A stretch of DNA of 64,000 nucleotides. Origin: Pseudarthrobacter sp. GA104. Lineage in GTDB: Bacteria > Actinomycetota > Actinomycetes > Actinomycetales > Micrococcaceae. The notes beneath the pieces were generated by a model. The model did not search any database. It worked only from the letters and a program-made list of their open reading frames with translations, and was not told the DNA's origin. Location of the stretch: the NCBI RefSeq assembly GCF_009741265.1, contig NZ_WOWL01000001.1:2542001-2606000 (forward strand), written 5' to 3'. A program made the translations under genes and the position numbers. This document shows positions 31,201 through 38,695 of this stretch, one piece after another (the stretch's first letter is position 1; each line of letters starts with the position of its first letter).

Positions 31201-31700
31201 CAGGAGACGTCACCGCGGATCCACTTGCCCTTGGCGCCCATGATCACCGGCCGGGCCTTGAGCTGGCGCACGCTGCGGAGCGGGTCCCGCCGACCTGTGT
31301 AGGAGAAGTGCGGGGCGGGTTCTTCGATCTCAAATTGCAGCGCCAGCGGAACACCCGTGCTGGGAGGTGCGGTTCCCTGCGAGATCAGCGGGCTGAGCGC
31401 CTGCTCCCAGTCGGACAGGGCGGGAGCGGACGGGCTGCGGGACAGCTGTGTGGACGTTGACGGCGCCAGCAGCTGCACGCGGATGGCGGGGTTGTCCTCG
31501 GCGGCGAAGAGCAGCGCGGCCACGTGCTTGCAGTCCTTGCGGACCGGGCAGCTGCACACGCCCACGGTGCAGCTCCAGCCGCCTGCCTTGCGGACCAGCT
31601 TGGCAGTGGTGGAGTAGGGCACGTCCGCCCCGCCGCGGACCTTGCCCAGCATGAGCCCGGTGGCGGCGTCGAACGAAATGCCCGAGACGCGGCTGCCCAT
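28287..31700 (-). CDS. SWIM zinc finger plus SNF2/Rad54-type helicase
   Basis: At least 1,137 residues. The N-terminal SWIM zinc finger is Cys49-x-Cys51-x5-Cys57-x-His59. A long middle region follows, then the SNF2 ATPase: GGILADDMGLGKTVQALAL near residue 675, LDEAQFVKN near 800, and the C-terminal helicase half with ALIFSQFTG and DRTHRIGQARNV near 1075. Such proteins remodel protein-DNA complexes; bacterial members are linked to transcription or repair. The ATG at 31700 has no Shine-Dalgarno, and the frame continues upstream with protein-like sequence (TPAINDRSLAAGLAYAMGSR) but no ATG, GTG or TTG, so the true start is unclear. Confidence 0.88.
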   Translation of the reverse strand: MGSRVSGISFDAATGLMLGKVRGGADVPYSTTAKLVRKAGGWSCTVGVCSCPVRKDCKHVAALLFAAEDNPAIRVQLLAPSTSTQLSRSPSAPALSDWEQALSPLISQGTAPPSTGVPLALQFEIEEPAPHFSYTGRRDPLRSVRQLKARPVIMGAKGKWIRGDVSWTTLNYLNFRRECNPAHVEWMQEFLAGHSAAAGRTYNPSGFWLGLNSYAGKNLWSLLADARKIGLTLVHSRGTEPVRLAEAPAAVGLNLGRYGSPGTGPSAAGAGSQGTTAADGGLELAPAITVEGAEVDPASVGTIGRPAHGIFFTAGEASLPGVPDPDGIITLAPLESGLSEELLAFVTAGSTLHIPAKDESRFLTGFYPKLKQTARVTARDESVELPALAVPTLSLLANYGADHRVRLHWEWHYKSGNLVTAQPLWRHPGDHGYRDDTAEARILEGIGQPWDMVPALGESATGGWGTPRLAASAELTGLDTLAFTEEVLPRLREAPDVEVDTVGDIADYREAEEAPVVSLSTKATEQRDWFDLGIQISLEGQPVSFAAVFSALAAGQTKMLLPSGAYFSLDLPELHQLRALIEEARSLQDNKDAPLQISRFQAGLWDELAQLGVVDEQAAAWRSAVGGLLEGGMDGLPLPATLNAELRPYQLEGFNWLTFLYRHSLGGILADDMGLGKTVQALALMCAAKELALAAADTPASDAGARRSGDSITGAIASAGQPDAGAPFLVVAPTSVVGNWAAEAARFAPGLKVHAVSETFGKSGQDAAEVLAGADIVITSYALFRIDYESYASRTWSGLVLDEAQFVKNHQSKAYQCARKLPAAFKLAITGTPLENNLMEFWALTSIVAPGLFSSPKRFAEYYQKPVEKNGDKAQLDKLRRRVRPLMMRRTKDQVIKDLPPKQEQILEVVLNPRHQKVYQTHLQRERQKILGLIEDVNKNRFTIFQSLTLLRQLSLDASLIDPSLSGVRSSKLDVLFEQLEDLVAEGHRALIFSQFTGFLGKVRDRLDEEKIEYCYLDGSTRNRADVVNEFKNGSAPVFLISLKAGGFGLNLTEADYVFLLDPWWNPASEAQAVDRTHRIGQARNVMVYRLVAKDTIEEKVMALKARKSQLFSDVMEGDALAGGAITAEDLAGLFKE

Positions 31701-31922
31701 GGCATACGCCAGCCCGGCCGCCAGGGAACGGTCGTTGATGGCGGGGGTTTGTATTGCCAGTGCCGTACTTTCGTCCGGTTGGGATGGAATGGTGCGCGCT
31801 ACTTTCAGCAGGCCGCGGCGGGCCGCGGCCGGTGGGTGGTTATCTGATCCATCTTAGTTCGCCGGCCGGGCGTGGCGTGCCGCCGTTCCCGCGGCTCCCG
31901 CCCTTCGCCGGCTGCCCCGGCG

Positions 31923-31952
31923 CCGGAAACTTCGCGGACCCGGAAACTTCGC
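31923..31952. repeat. Direct repeat CCGGAAACTTCGC, two copies
   Basis: Identical 13-mers at 31923-31935 and 31940-31952, period 17 bp, in the 346-bp divergent interval between the SNF2 helicase and the DMP19-like gene. Possibly paired regulator sites. Confidence 0.4.
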
Positions 31953-32046
31953 CCGACGTTCATTTCTTCCTCAGCAACACGTCGGCCCGCCCGACGTAGC
32001 GTGAAAACGTACCCTGCACCACCCGTCAACAGCAGTGAGGATTTCC

Positions 32047-32898
32047 ATGATCACCAGCCAGCAGCCCGTCGTCCTGACCAGCAGCAGCATCGACTCAAGC
32101 GACGAGGACGTCGTAGAGGCCAACGTGAGCATCGTGGATGCCATGCACACCGCCCTGCTCCGGACCGAAGAGATGTCACCCGTGGCCGTCCGCAGCTACT
32201 ACGTGGACTTCTACCTCACCCAGGCGCTGGAGGGCGGTTTCGCGCAGTACGTGTTCACCGCCGTCGACAGGTCCGAAACTGACACGCTGATCCGCGAAGG
32301 CATGGCGGGCATGGGCGCCGCCGCCCACCTTGACCTCTTCAACAGGGCAGTTGAGGCGTTCGACGACCTTTCCGAAGAAGACGAGGAGAACTACCTCGAC
32401 GGCGGCCTGGATGACACGCAGGACACTCCCGAGGGCGTCCTCCGGATGGAGGAGCTCGACGGCGAGTTCGAGGAGCTGCTGGAGAGCGAAAACATCACCG
32501 CGCTTAACGCTGCCTGGCTGCGCGGCCAGGCGGAACTGCTGGTGCTCGACGACGAAGAGGTCGGCGCGTACATTGAGCGCCTGGCGTCAATGATCACCGA
32601 CCTGCCCGAGCGCAAGGCCCAGGCCGAAGCCGAAGCGCTGGAGGAGGCTCCCGACTTTGAGCTCATCATCCGCGAGCTCTGCAGCGTTGCGGGGTATGAG
32701 CTCCTCAAGATCACCATGGGCGACCCCAACTACGTCCACGACGGCGAGCGCGTCCTGGCGTGGCACTTCTCCACCGATCACGGCGACTTCCTCATGGTCG
32801 AGGAAGAGGACGAGGCCTACATGATCAACCCGGAAACCCGGGAGATCGTGGCCGCGGTGGAGTTCGAAGAGGCCGACACCGAGATGGCCAACGCCTAG
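32047..32898 (+). CDS. Acidic DMP19/DUF4375-like protein
   Basis: 283 residues, very acidic (DDLSEEDEENYLDGGLDD). Residues about 45-110 (SPVAVRSYYVDFYLTQALEGGFAQYVFTA) resemble the DMP19/DUF4375 family, some members of which mimic DNA. ATG 32047 follows TGAGGA by six bases. The C-terminal 75 residues (RELCSVAGYELLKITMGDP to the end) form a separate, conserved-looking region. Soluble, no signal. It is divergent from the SNF2 helicase; a functional link is not shown. Confidence 0.6.
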   Translation: MITSQQPVVLTSSSIDSSDEDVVEANVSIVDAMHTALLRTEEMSPVAVRSYYVDFYLTQALEGGFAQYVFTAVDRSETDTLIREGMAGMGAAAHLDLFNRAVEAFDDLSEEDEENYLDGGLDDTQDTPEGVLRMEELDGEFEELLESENITALNAAWLRGQAELLVLDDEEVGAYIERLASMITDLPERKAQAEAEALEEAPDFELIIRELCSVAGYELLKITMGDPNYVHDGERVLAWHFSTDHGDFLMVEEEDEAYMINPETREIVAAVEFEEADTEMANA

Positions 32899-32972
32899 GA
32901 GCGTTAGCGGCCGGGCATTGACGGCCCGGGCCGCCGTACTCCAGGCGCGCCCGGGTCCCGTGCCTTGGCCTG

Positions 32973-33566
32973 TCAGCGGTTCTGCTGCAGGGCGGTCACG
33001 AGGATGTCCAGCAGATCCTCATCCACCTGGTCCACGGATGTCAGGCGCACCTTCCGGGTGAAGGGGTCGTCCGCCCGGGTCCTGGCTGCCTCGATCCTGC
33101 CTTCAGCAGGGCCGTCGAGCCGGAGGGTCACATCCACTGCCGTATTGGTGGTGCGGGTAACCTGGGCAAACTTGCGCCGCGGGCTGTGCAGTGAAACGTA
33201 GCCCTTCCGCATCTGGATCTGCACGCCTTCGGTGGCGGACGCCCAGCCCAGGATGGCGTCCGCGATGGGCCGCAGCCGGGGGTGGCCGGCGTACTGGTCG
33301 TCGAGCAGCTCATCGGCGTCCCGGAGCATGAACTCCGGGTAGCCGAACATTTCCCATGACACCGCATACCGGGCGTAACCCGTCACCCCGAAGCCGTCCC
33401 GCATCCAGGTGCGGAGCCCGTCGTCGTCCTTGATGCCGGCCGCGCGGGCCTGACCTGCCCAGTGCGCGGTGTCTTTGCCTGTCTTCCGCAGAAGCAGCGC
33501 CTTATTGTTGTCCACCATTGTTTGCCAGGTGCTGGCCTTCTTTGTGGGTTCCGGATCCGTAGGCAT
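32973..33566 (-). CDS. DUF4287/DUF5655 domain protein
   Basis: 197 residues. The N-terminal part (TWQTMVDNNKALLLRKTGKDTAHWAGQARAAGIKDDDGLRTWMRDGFGVTGYARYAV) matches the DUF4287 pattern. The C-terminal part (WASATEGVQIQMRKGYVSLHSPRRKFAQVTRTTNTAVDVTLRL) matches DUF5655, a putative nucleic-acid-associated or transport-related domain. Cytoplasmic. Its role is unknown. Confidence 0.7.
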   Translation of the reverse strand: MPTDPEPTKKASTWQTMVDNNKALLLRKTGKDTAHWAGQARAAGIKDDDGLRTWMRDGFGVTGYARYAVSWEMFGYPEFMLRDADELLDDQYAGHPRLRPIADAILGWASATEGVQIQMRKGYVSLHSPRRKFAQVTRTTNTAVDVTLRLDGPAEGRIEAARTRADDPFTRKVRLTSVDQVDEDLLDILVTALQQNR

Positions 33567-33654
33567 GGGTCGATCGTAGCGCCGCCGGTCCCGGCCGTCC
33601 GGCAGCCGGTGCGGCCTCCTGCAGCAGGGCGTGAAAAAAACTTTTGGCCCTCCG

Positions 33655-33679
33655 TAACCTTTCCGCCTTCCCCTGCGAT
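33655..33679 (+). promoter_or_regulatory. ECF-type promoter motif upstream of the alanine-rich gene
   Basis: TAACC (33655-33659), 16 bases, CGAT (33676-33679). The downstream sequence CTTTCCGCC resembles that after the -35 of the second ECF locus at 36,547. The layout matches AAC-rich -35 and CG-rich -10 elements used by ECF sigma factors. Confidence 0.5.
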
Positions 33680-33745
33680 GTAGGAGGTGATGGGTCCGCC
33701 CGCCGGGCCCGAACCAAACGTGTTGTCTAGTTTCTGGAGTCTCTT

Positions 33746-34429
33746 ATGTCGTTGTTCACCGTTCTTGCCACCAGCAAAGTAGCCGCCGGAGTCCTGGCAG
33801 CAGGCACCATCGCCGTCGGCGGAACCGGCGCCGCCGCCGTTTCCGGTGTCCTCCCCGCCGAGGCGCAGCAGACCGCCCACGACCTTTTCGGCGCCCCGGC
33901 CCCGAAGCTGGCAGCAGAAGCAGCAGGCGACGCGCAGGCAACTGCCGAGGCGGCCGCTGACGCTGCTGCTGACGCCGACGCTTCCGCAGATGCAGACGCC
34001 GACGCTGCGGCCGAAGGCGGCGCCACCGTCACCGACGAAAACGTCTCCGCCAAGGCCGCTGCCTCCGCTGGTGCCAACACGGCCGTTGATGCAGCCGGTG
34101 CCGCAGCCTTCGGCCTGTGCACCGCCTTCACCAACGGCGGCCTGAACGCTTCCTCCGAGGGCTTCTCCTCGCTGGTGATCGCCGCTGAAGGCGAGGCAAA
34201 CATCGAAAGCTTCTGCGCCGACGTCGTTGCCGAGGCTGACGCCGCCGCCGAAGCCGGCGCCGCCGCCACAGGGTCTGCAGCTGTTGATGTTGAACTTCCC
34301 GAGGCGCCTGCTGTTCCGGCAGTTCCCGCCGTTCCCGGTGTCGACGGCGAACCTGCCGTTCCCGCCGTTCCGGCTGTCCCCGCCGAGGCCGGCAGCGTAG
34401 TGGACACCCCCTCCGTTTCGGTCCGCTAG
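33746..34429 (+). CDS. Alanine-rich exported protein associated with an ECF sigma factor
   Basis: 227 residues. A hydrophobic N-terminus (about 8-38, KVAAGVLAAGTIAVGGTGAAA) suggests a signal anchor, followed by an Ala/Asp-rich stretch. The only distinctive region is at about 121-160 (FGLCTAFTNGGLNASSEGF, then SLVIAAEGEANIESFCADV) with Cys125 and Cys157, a possible disulfide. A Pro-Ala-Val repeat tail (PAVPAVPAVPG) follows. Proteins of this layout sit beside ECF sigma genes in other actinobacteria, but no function is known to me. An ECF-like promoter precedes it and a perfect hairpin follows. The strongly biased composition opens mirrored frames on the other strand. Confidence 0.75.
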   Translation: MSLFTVLATSKVAAGVLAAGTIAVGGTGAAAVSGVLPAEAQQTAHDLFGAPAPKLAAEAAGDAQATAEAAADAAADADASADADADAAAEGGATVTDENVSAKAAASAGANTAVDAAGAAAFGLCTAFTNGGLNASSEGFSSLVIAAEGEANIESFCADVVAEADAAAEAGAAATGSAAVDVELPEAPAVPAVPAVPGVDGEPAVPAVPAVPAEAGSVVDTPSVSVR

Positions 34430-34446
34430 CCGCCAGTCGGTAGTCT

Positions 34447-34484
34447 GTACTGCGGGAACGGCAGTGGCTCCGTTCCCGCAGTAC
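34447..34484 (+). terminator. 15-bp perfect hairpin after the alanine-rich gene
   Basis: GTACTGCGGGAACGG (34447-34461) pairs with its exact complement (34470-34484) across an 8-base loop. It lies 18 bp after the stop and 150 bp before the sigma factor gene, probably separating or attenuating the two. Confidence 0.7.
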
Positions 34485-34636
34485 GGCAGTCCGGGACTGC
34501 ACGAACGCCAGCCGCACGTGCCGCAACGTGCCCCGGACCAGATGCCGAATGACGGCACGCAACACCATGGAGACTGGCAGTCCGAACCGGAGACCGGGAC
34601 AGGCGTGAGCCGCGCCCCGGGATGGAGGAGCCGCTG

Positions 34637-35200
34637 GTGCTAAGCACTTTGGCCCAAGAAGAGACCGACATACTCGAGAGTACGGCCGGAACAGATCCGG
34701 CGGTGCTGTTCGGTGCTGCCTACCGGTCCTTCGCCGGCCCCGTCCAGGGGTACCTCCGGGCGCGCGGGGTGGATGATCCGGAGGCGGTGACGCAGGACGT
34801 CTTCCTTGCCTTCTACCCGAAAATCGGCGCTCTCACCGGCGGGCTCCAAGGCGCCAAGTCTCTGCTCTTTTCCATTGCACACGCGCGGATGGTTGATTAT
34901 TACCGCCGGCTGGAGCGCAGGCCCCAGCTGAGCCCCTACGATCCCGCGCAGGACGCCAGGACCACGCCGTCGGCAGAAGAACACGCCGTTGAACTTCAAG
35001 GCGGCGCCGCTGCAATGCTGGACGGACTCAGCGAGGAACACCAGGAAGTACTGGCCCTCCGCGTAGTGGCCGACCTGTCCATAGAACAAGTAGCGGACAT
35101 CATGGGCAAAAGCACCGGAGCCGTCAAACAGCTCCAGCGCAGGGCCCTGCACAACCTCAAGGCACAGACGCTTCAAAGAAACCAGGCGAATCATGAGTGA
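34637..35200 (+). CDS. ECF-type RNA polymerase sigma factor
   Basis: 187 residues. Sigma region 2 runs about 25-95 (AGPVQGYLRARGVDDPEAVTQDVFLAFYPKI, then SIAHARMVDYYRRLERRP). Region 4 runs about 130-180 (MLDGLSEEHQEVLALRVVADLSIEQVADIMGKSTGAVKQLQRRALHNL). I take GTG 34637, which has GGAGGAG six bases upstream; that Shine-Dalgarno overlaps an in-frame ATG at 34622. The stop overlaps the next gene by eight bases (ATGAGTGA), the usual sigma/anti-sigma coupling. Confidence 0.88.
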   Translation: MLSTLAQEETDILESTAGTDPAVLFGAAYRSFAGPVQGYLRARGVDDPEAVTQDVFLAFYPKIGALTGGLQGAKSLLFSIAHARMVDYYRRLERRPQLSPYDPAQDARTTPSAEEHAVELQGGAAAMLDGLSEEHQEVLALRVVADLSIEQVADIMGKSTGAVKQLQRRALHNLKAQTLQRNQANHE

Positions 35201-35915
35201 CACCGCAGCATCCCGCAGCGACGCGTTCGTAAACCAGCTGCTCCTGGAGGCAGGCATGGACGACGACGCCCGGCTCCGCCCCGCGCTGCTGGAGCTCCGT
35301 GAGCTCGCTGACGCGGCGCCCGAGCCCTCCGCCGCGGTCGCTGCGCTGATGGCGCCGGCCGGGGCAGCGGCCCTTCACCAGACCGCAACCGTGGAGGATG
35401 TCCCTCGTGCGGATGAGCTGGCGGCGCGCCGCAGGGCCAAGCGGCGCCTCGCGCTCACCGCGCTGTCCGTGGCAGTTTCGCTGAGTGCCGGCGGCGCTGT
35501 TGCCGCGGCGTCGGACCAGGGGATCCGCGAGTCTTTTACCCACTTGGGCCACAGCATCACGTCATTCGTGACCGGTTCCGGGGGAGCACCTGCCGGCAAC
35601 CGGGCCGAGGAACCCGCTGCGCCCCTCCCGGCGACTCCAGCCGGCCCGGCAACAGCCCCGGCCGTACCAGCCCCCGCCCCGGATTCCGTGCCGGCCGGCG
35701 GAGTCCCGGCTGTGCCTTCCGAAGAGCCCACAGCCCCGGCAACCGCTCCCGGCCAGGCCGTGCCGGGCAAGCCCGCCGACGTACCGGCAGCCGGCACGCT
35801 GCCCACCGCCGTTCCGGAGGACCTCGCGGACGGCCTCAGCCGCCCGCCGGTCCCCGTCCCCGGGCCGTCGGACATCCCGCTGCCCCGGACACTGCCCACC
35901 GTCCCGGTGCCCTAA
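35193..35915 (+). CDS. Membrane-anchored probable anti-sigma partner with Pro/Ala-rich tail
   Basis: 240 residues. A cytoplasmic N-terminus of about 80 residues precedes one membrane segment (about 87-107, LALTALSVAVSLSAGGAVAAA) and a low-complexity Pro/Ala/Val outer tail. No zinc-finger (HxxxCxxC) anti-sigma motif is present. Its position, overlapping the sigma gene by eight bases, suggests it controls that factor. The segment just after the membrane helix (THLGHSITSFVTGSGGAPAGN) echoes the corresponding part of the alanine-rich protein upstream. Confidence 0.7.
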   Translation: MSDTAASRSDAFVNQLLLEAGMDDDARLRPALLELRELADAAPEPSAAVAALMAPAGAAALHQTATVEDVPRADELAARRRAKRRLALTALSVAVSLSAGGAVAAASDQGIRESFTHLGHSITSFVTGSGGAPAGNRAEEPAAPLPATPAGPATAPAVPAPAPDSVPAGGVPAVPSEEPTAPATAPGQAVPGKPADVPAAGTLPTAVPEDLADGLSRPPVPVPGPSDIPLPRTLPTVPVP

Positions 35916-35925
35916 AGCACGGCTC

Positions 35926-36453
35926 TCAATACGCTGCACCACCTGCCTTGATCATGGCGCCTGACGGGCTGGCCAGATACCAGACATTGTTGACGCCCTG
36001 GCCCAGGATGTCGCCGGGCTTGGCGTCCTTGGCGAAGTAGTACAGCGGCAGTCCCTCCAGGGTTACCTGCTTCTTCCCGTCCGGCGTCGCGATGGTGCCC
36101 AGCGTCCCGCTGACGCCGTCCGCGGACGGCCGTTCCGAGGTAGTGGTGACCGGCGGCCACGCTGCAAGGCAGGCGTCCGTGCAGGCGCTGGTGCCGGAAT
36201 CCTTTGAATCCTTCGTGAAGAAGTAGACGCTCATGCCCTTGGCGTCCACAACGATGGTCCCGGCGGTTGAAGAGGCCGTCTTGAGGTCGGCGGCGGTGCT
36301 GGCGGTTGCAGTGGCTGCGGGTGATCCCGCAGTGGCCGCGGGACTGGCCGCCGGACTGGTGGTGGCCGGTGCTGTGCCGGTGCTGCCGCCGCAGGCAGCC
36401 AGCGCCGCGGAAAGGGCCAGCGCGGCGAGGCCTGCGGCTAAGGTGTGTTTCAT
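35926..36453 (-). CDS. Lipoprotein with secreted-repeat (COG4315-type) domain
   Basis: 175 residues. A lipoprotein signal with lipobox LAAC (Cys21) is followed by a Thr/Ala/Pro linker and a domain of two related halves (VVDAKGMSVYFFTKDSKDSGTSACTDACLAAWPPV and VTLEGLPLYYFAKDAKPGDILGQGVNNVWYLASP). This extracytoplasmic repeat family is of unknown function, sometimes proposed to bind haem or copper. It converges on the anti-sigma gene (10-bp gap) and diverges from the second sigma factor, of which it may be a target. Confidence 0.8.
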   Translation of the reverse strand: MKHTLAAGLAALALSAALAACGGSTGTAPATTSPAASPAATAGSPAATATASTAADLKTASSTAGTIVVDAKGMSVYFFTKDSKDSGTSACTDACLAAWPPVTTTSERPSADGVSGTLGTIATPDGKKQVTLEGLPLYYFAKDAKPGDILGQGVNNVWYLASPSGAMIKAGGAAY

Positions 36454-36546
36454 GGTTTGCTCCTTGGCTGGGCCCGGCGTCGGATCACCGGACGCTAACC
36501 CCTACGACGCACCGGGACGGGCTTTGGTTCACCCCGCCTGCGCATT

Positions 36547-36571
36547 GAACCTTCCGCCGTCCCATGGCGTC
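36547..36571 (+). promoter_or_regulatory. ECF-type promoter motif upstream of the second sigma gene
   Basis: GAACC (36547-36551), 16 bases, CGTC (36568-36571), a near-consensus ECF promoter about 50 bp before the sigma start, indicating autoregulation. Confidence 0.55.
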
Positions 36572-36620
36572 TTTACGGGCGTATAAAGAACTGTGCGAAG
36601 AACCCGGCAGGAGGGACGGC

Positions 36621-37121
36621 ATGCCGCTTGACGAGGACGTGGTGAAGTCCATCTACCGCGACCACGGCGCTGCCCTGCGCCGCTTTGTGCTGGGCATTTC
36701 CCGCGACCCGCAGCTCGCGGAGGACGTGGTCCAGGAAACCGTGTTGCGCGTCTGGCAGCAAACGCCTGAAATCACCGGGAGCCTCCGCAGCTACCTGTAC
36801 CGGACGGCCCGGAACATCATTATCGACAACTACCGCAGGGCGCAGCGCCGCCCCGCCGAGATGCTGGAAGGCGACGTTACCGAGCCCGCCGTCGTCATGG
36901 AAAGAGTGGACGAGCTCCTCAACCGCGTGCTGGTCGAGGAGGCCCTGGTCCGGCTGAGCAAGGAACACCGGGACGTCCTGGTGGCCCTGCACTACCGGCG
37001 CTTCACCGTGAACGAGGCCGCCGTCCAGCTCAACATCCCCAGCGGAACGGTCAAGTCCCGCGCCTATTACGCCGTGCGGGCGCTGCGCACCATCCTGGAC
37101 GAGATGGGCGTGGAACGGTGA
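36621..37121 (+). CDS. ECF sigma factor, SigL/SigK-like
   Basis: 166 residues. Region 2 is IYRDHGAALRRFVLGISRDPQLAEDVVQETVLRVWQQTPE and region 4 is LVRLSKEHRDVLVALHYRRFTVNEAAVQLNIPSGTVKSRAYYAVRALR. ATG 36621 with AGGAGGG is preferred over the in-frame ATG at 36564, which lies inside the predicted promoter. The stop overlaps the anti-sigma gene by four bases (GTGA). Mycobacterial relatives with a zinc anti-sigma partner respond to redox or envelope stress. Confidence 0.9.
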   Translation: MPLDEDVVKSIYRDHGAALRRFVLGISRDPQLAEDVVQETVLRVWQQTPEITGSLRSYLYRTARNIIIDNYRRAQRRPAEMLEGDVTEPAVVMERVDELLNRVLVEEALVRLSKEHRDVLVALHYRRFTVNEAAVQLNIPSGTVKSRAYYAVRALRTILDEMGVER

Positions 37122-37780
37122 ACACCGCGGAACCGCACCAGCTGCTGGGCGCTTACCTCCTGGGCGGCCTCGACGCCAAGGACCTCGAAACGTTCGAGGC
37201 CCACCTGCAGGAGTGCGGGAAGTGCCGCGACGAACTTGCCGGCCTGGAGAAGATTCCCGTGCTGCTCGACGCCCTCCCCGTGCCGGACGCAGTGGCGCTC
37301 ACGGCTGTGCCCGGGAGGCTGCCGGATCCGGTGCCGTCCCCCGATCCGGCGCCGCTGCTGCGCAAACTGGCGCACCGCCGTCGGACATTACGACGGCGGT
37401 GGACGGCGCTGGCAGCCGCCGCAGCCGCCGCCTGCCTTGCCCTGGGCCTGGCGGGCGGTCCCCTCCTGGCCCGGCCCCCGCAGCCGGACGCCACCTACTC
37501 GGTACAGTCCGGCGGCGGCCTCCAGTTCAGGGTCGACCTCGCCCGGAAGACCTGGGGAACGGAGCTTGCCGTGAACGGCAGCAGCCTCCCGGCCGAGGGG
37601 ACGCTGTCGCTGTGGGTACGGGACCGTGATGGCGGTGAGGACCGGGCGTGCGCCTGGACGGCGACTCCCAGCGGCAGGGTCAAGGTCACCGGGGCCACGC
37701 CGCTTCAGTTGGGGAGCATCTCAAGCGTTGAACTGCGCGATGCCACCGAACGCGCCGTGGCCGTGATCACCGTGCCCTGA
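37118..37780 (+). CDS. Zinc-associated anti-sigma factor (zf-HC2 with RskA-like outer domain)
   Basis: 220 residues. The N-terminal ZAS motif is HLQECGKC (His-x3-Cys-x2-Cys), with an earlier His in the first helix. One membrane segment (about 106-124, ALAAAAAAACLALGLAGG) leads to an extracytoplasmic C-terminal domain resembling RskA (ATYSVQSGGGLQFRVDLARKTWGTELAVNGSSLPAEGTLSLWV). GTG start, overlapping the sigma gene. It is expected to sequester that factor until redox or proteolytic release. Confidence 0.88.
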   Translation: MNTAEPHQLLGAYLLGGLDAKDLETFEAHLQECGKCRDELAGLEKIPVLLDALPVPDAVALTAVPGRLPDPVPSPDPAPLLRKLAHRRRTLRRRWTALAAAAAAACLALGLAGGPLLARPPQPDATYSVQSGGGLQFRVDLARKTWGTELAVNGSSLPAEGTLSLWVRDRDGGEDRACAWTATPSGRVKVTGATPLQLGSISSVELRDATERAVAVITVP

Positions 37781-37846
37781 GGTGCCGCCCCGTGGGGAAG
37801 CGCCACCCTTGGGGTAGCGCCAGCCCCGTGGAACCGCCAAAACAGG

Positions 37847-38695
37847 CTAGTGGTTCAATTTGCCCAGCTTGGCGCGCACCATCATGAATACGCCGTAACA
37901 GATCAGGCCTGCCCCCACCGCGGCCAGGAGGTAGACGCCGAAGGGCTGGTCACGGAGGGCGCGGAGCCCGCCGTCGAGCCCCGTGGAGTCCTCCGGATGG
38001 GCCTGGAGGGTGGCGACCATGATCAGCAGTCCCGTCAGCAGCAGCACCGTGCCCTTGGCCACGTACCCCGCGACGCCAAGCACTGTAACGGCAGTCCGGG
38101 CTGGCGGGGCAGCCGGCATGACCAGGTGCTTTTCGAAGGATTTCCTGAGGCCGCGGATGCCGTAGATGACTCCGGTGACGGCGATGGCGGCGCCCAGCAG
38201 GACCAGCAGGGCCACACCGCCGGGAGCCTTCATCAGGGTGAGGGTGAGGTCGGTGGCGGACTTTTGGTTGTCCGCGCCGGACCCTGTTCCCAGGGCGAAG
38301 GACATGAGCGTCAACGCGAGTCCGGTGAAGACGAGCGCCTGGGCGCCCGCCTTGGCCTTCTTTCCGGCTTTTTCCTTGGTGGGCAGGCGGTTGTAGTCAA
38401 AGATCGCATCGCTGGTTTGCCACAGTGCCAGCCCCGCGCAGGCCGCGAAGCTTGCCCACAGGAGGAATGGTCCCGCGGGCTGGGTGGCGAGCTCGGCCAC
38501 CGCGCCGCTGAAATCAGCGTTCCCCGTACCTCCAAACGCCAACCGGATGGCGATTGCGCCGACCAGCAGGTGCAGGATGCCGCTCGCCGCGAACCCTGCC
38601 CTCGCCAGCAGTTCCAGCGTCCGGGAGTTGGTCACGTTCTCCGCCGCGTCGACGGCCTGCTTCATTTCCTTTTTGATGGCTGTTCCTTTGTGCAT
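37847..38695 (-). CDS. DUF1206 membrane protein
   Basis: 282 residues from ATG 38695; ATG 38665 is also possible, as neither has a strong Shine-Dalgarno. Three tandem DUF1206 units of about 70 residues, two helices each, begin LLARAGFAASGILHLLVGAIAIRLAFGG, VFTGLALTLMSFALG and VAGYVAKGTVLLLTGLLIM. Widespread in actinobacteria, no known function. Confidence 0.8.
   Translation of the reverse strand: MHKGTAIKKEMKQAVDAAENVTNSRTLELLARAGFAASGILHLLVGAIAIRLAFGGTGNADFSGAVAELATQPAGPFLLWASFAACAGLALWQTSDAIFDYNRLPTKEKAGKKAKAGAQALVFTGLALTLMSFALGTGSGADNQKSATDLTLTLMKAPGGVALLVLLGAAIAVTGVIYGIRGLRKSFEKHLVMPAAPPARTAVTVLGVAGYVAKGTVLLLTGLLIMVATLQAHPEDSTGLDGGLRALRDQPFGVYLLAAVGAGLICYGVFMMVRAKLGKLNH

Noticed and set aside
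33727..34407. 226-codon minus-strand frame mirroring the alanine-rich gene
   Set aside because: Ala/Ser/Pro composition is what the complement of an Ala-rich GC gene gives; no ribosome site, and the plus frame has a signal anchor, promoter and conserved core.
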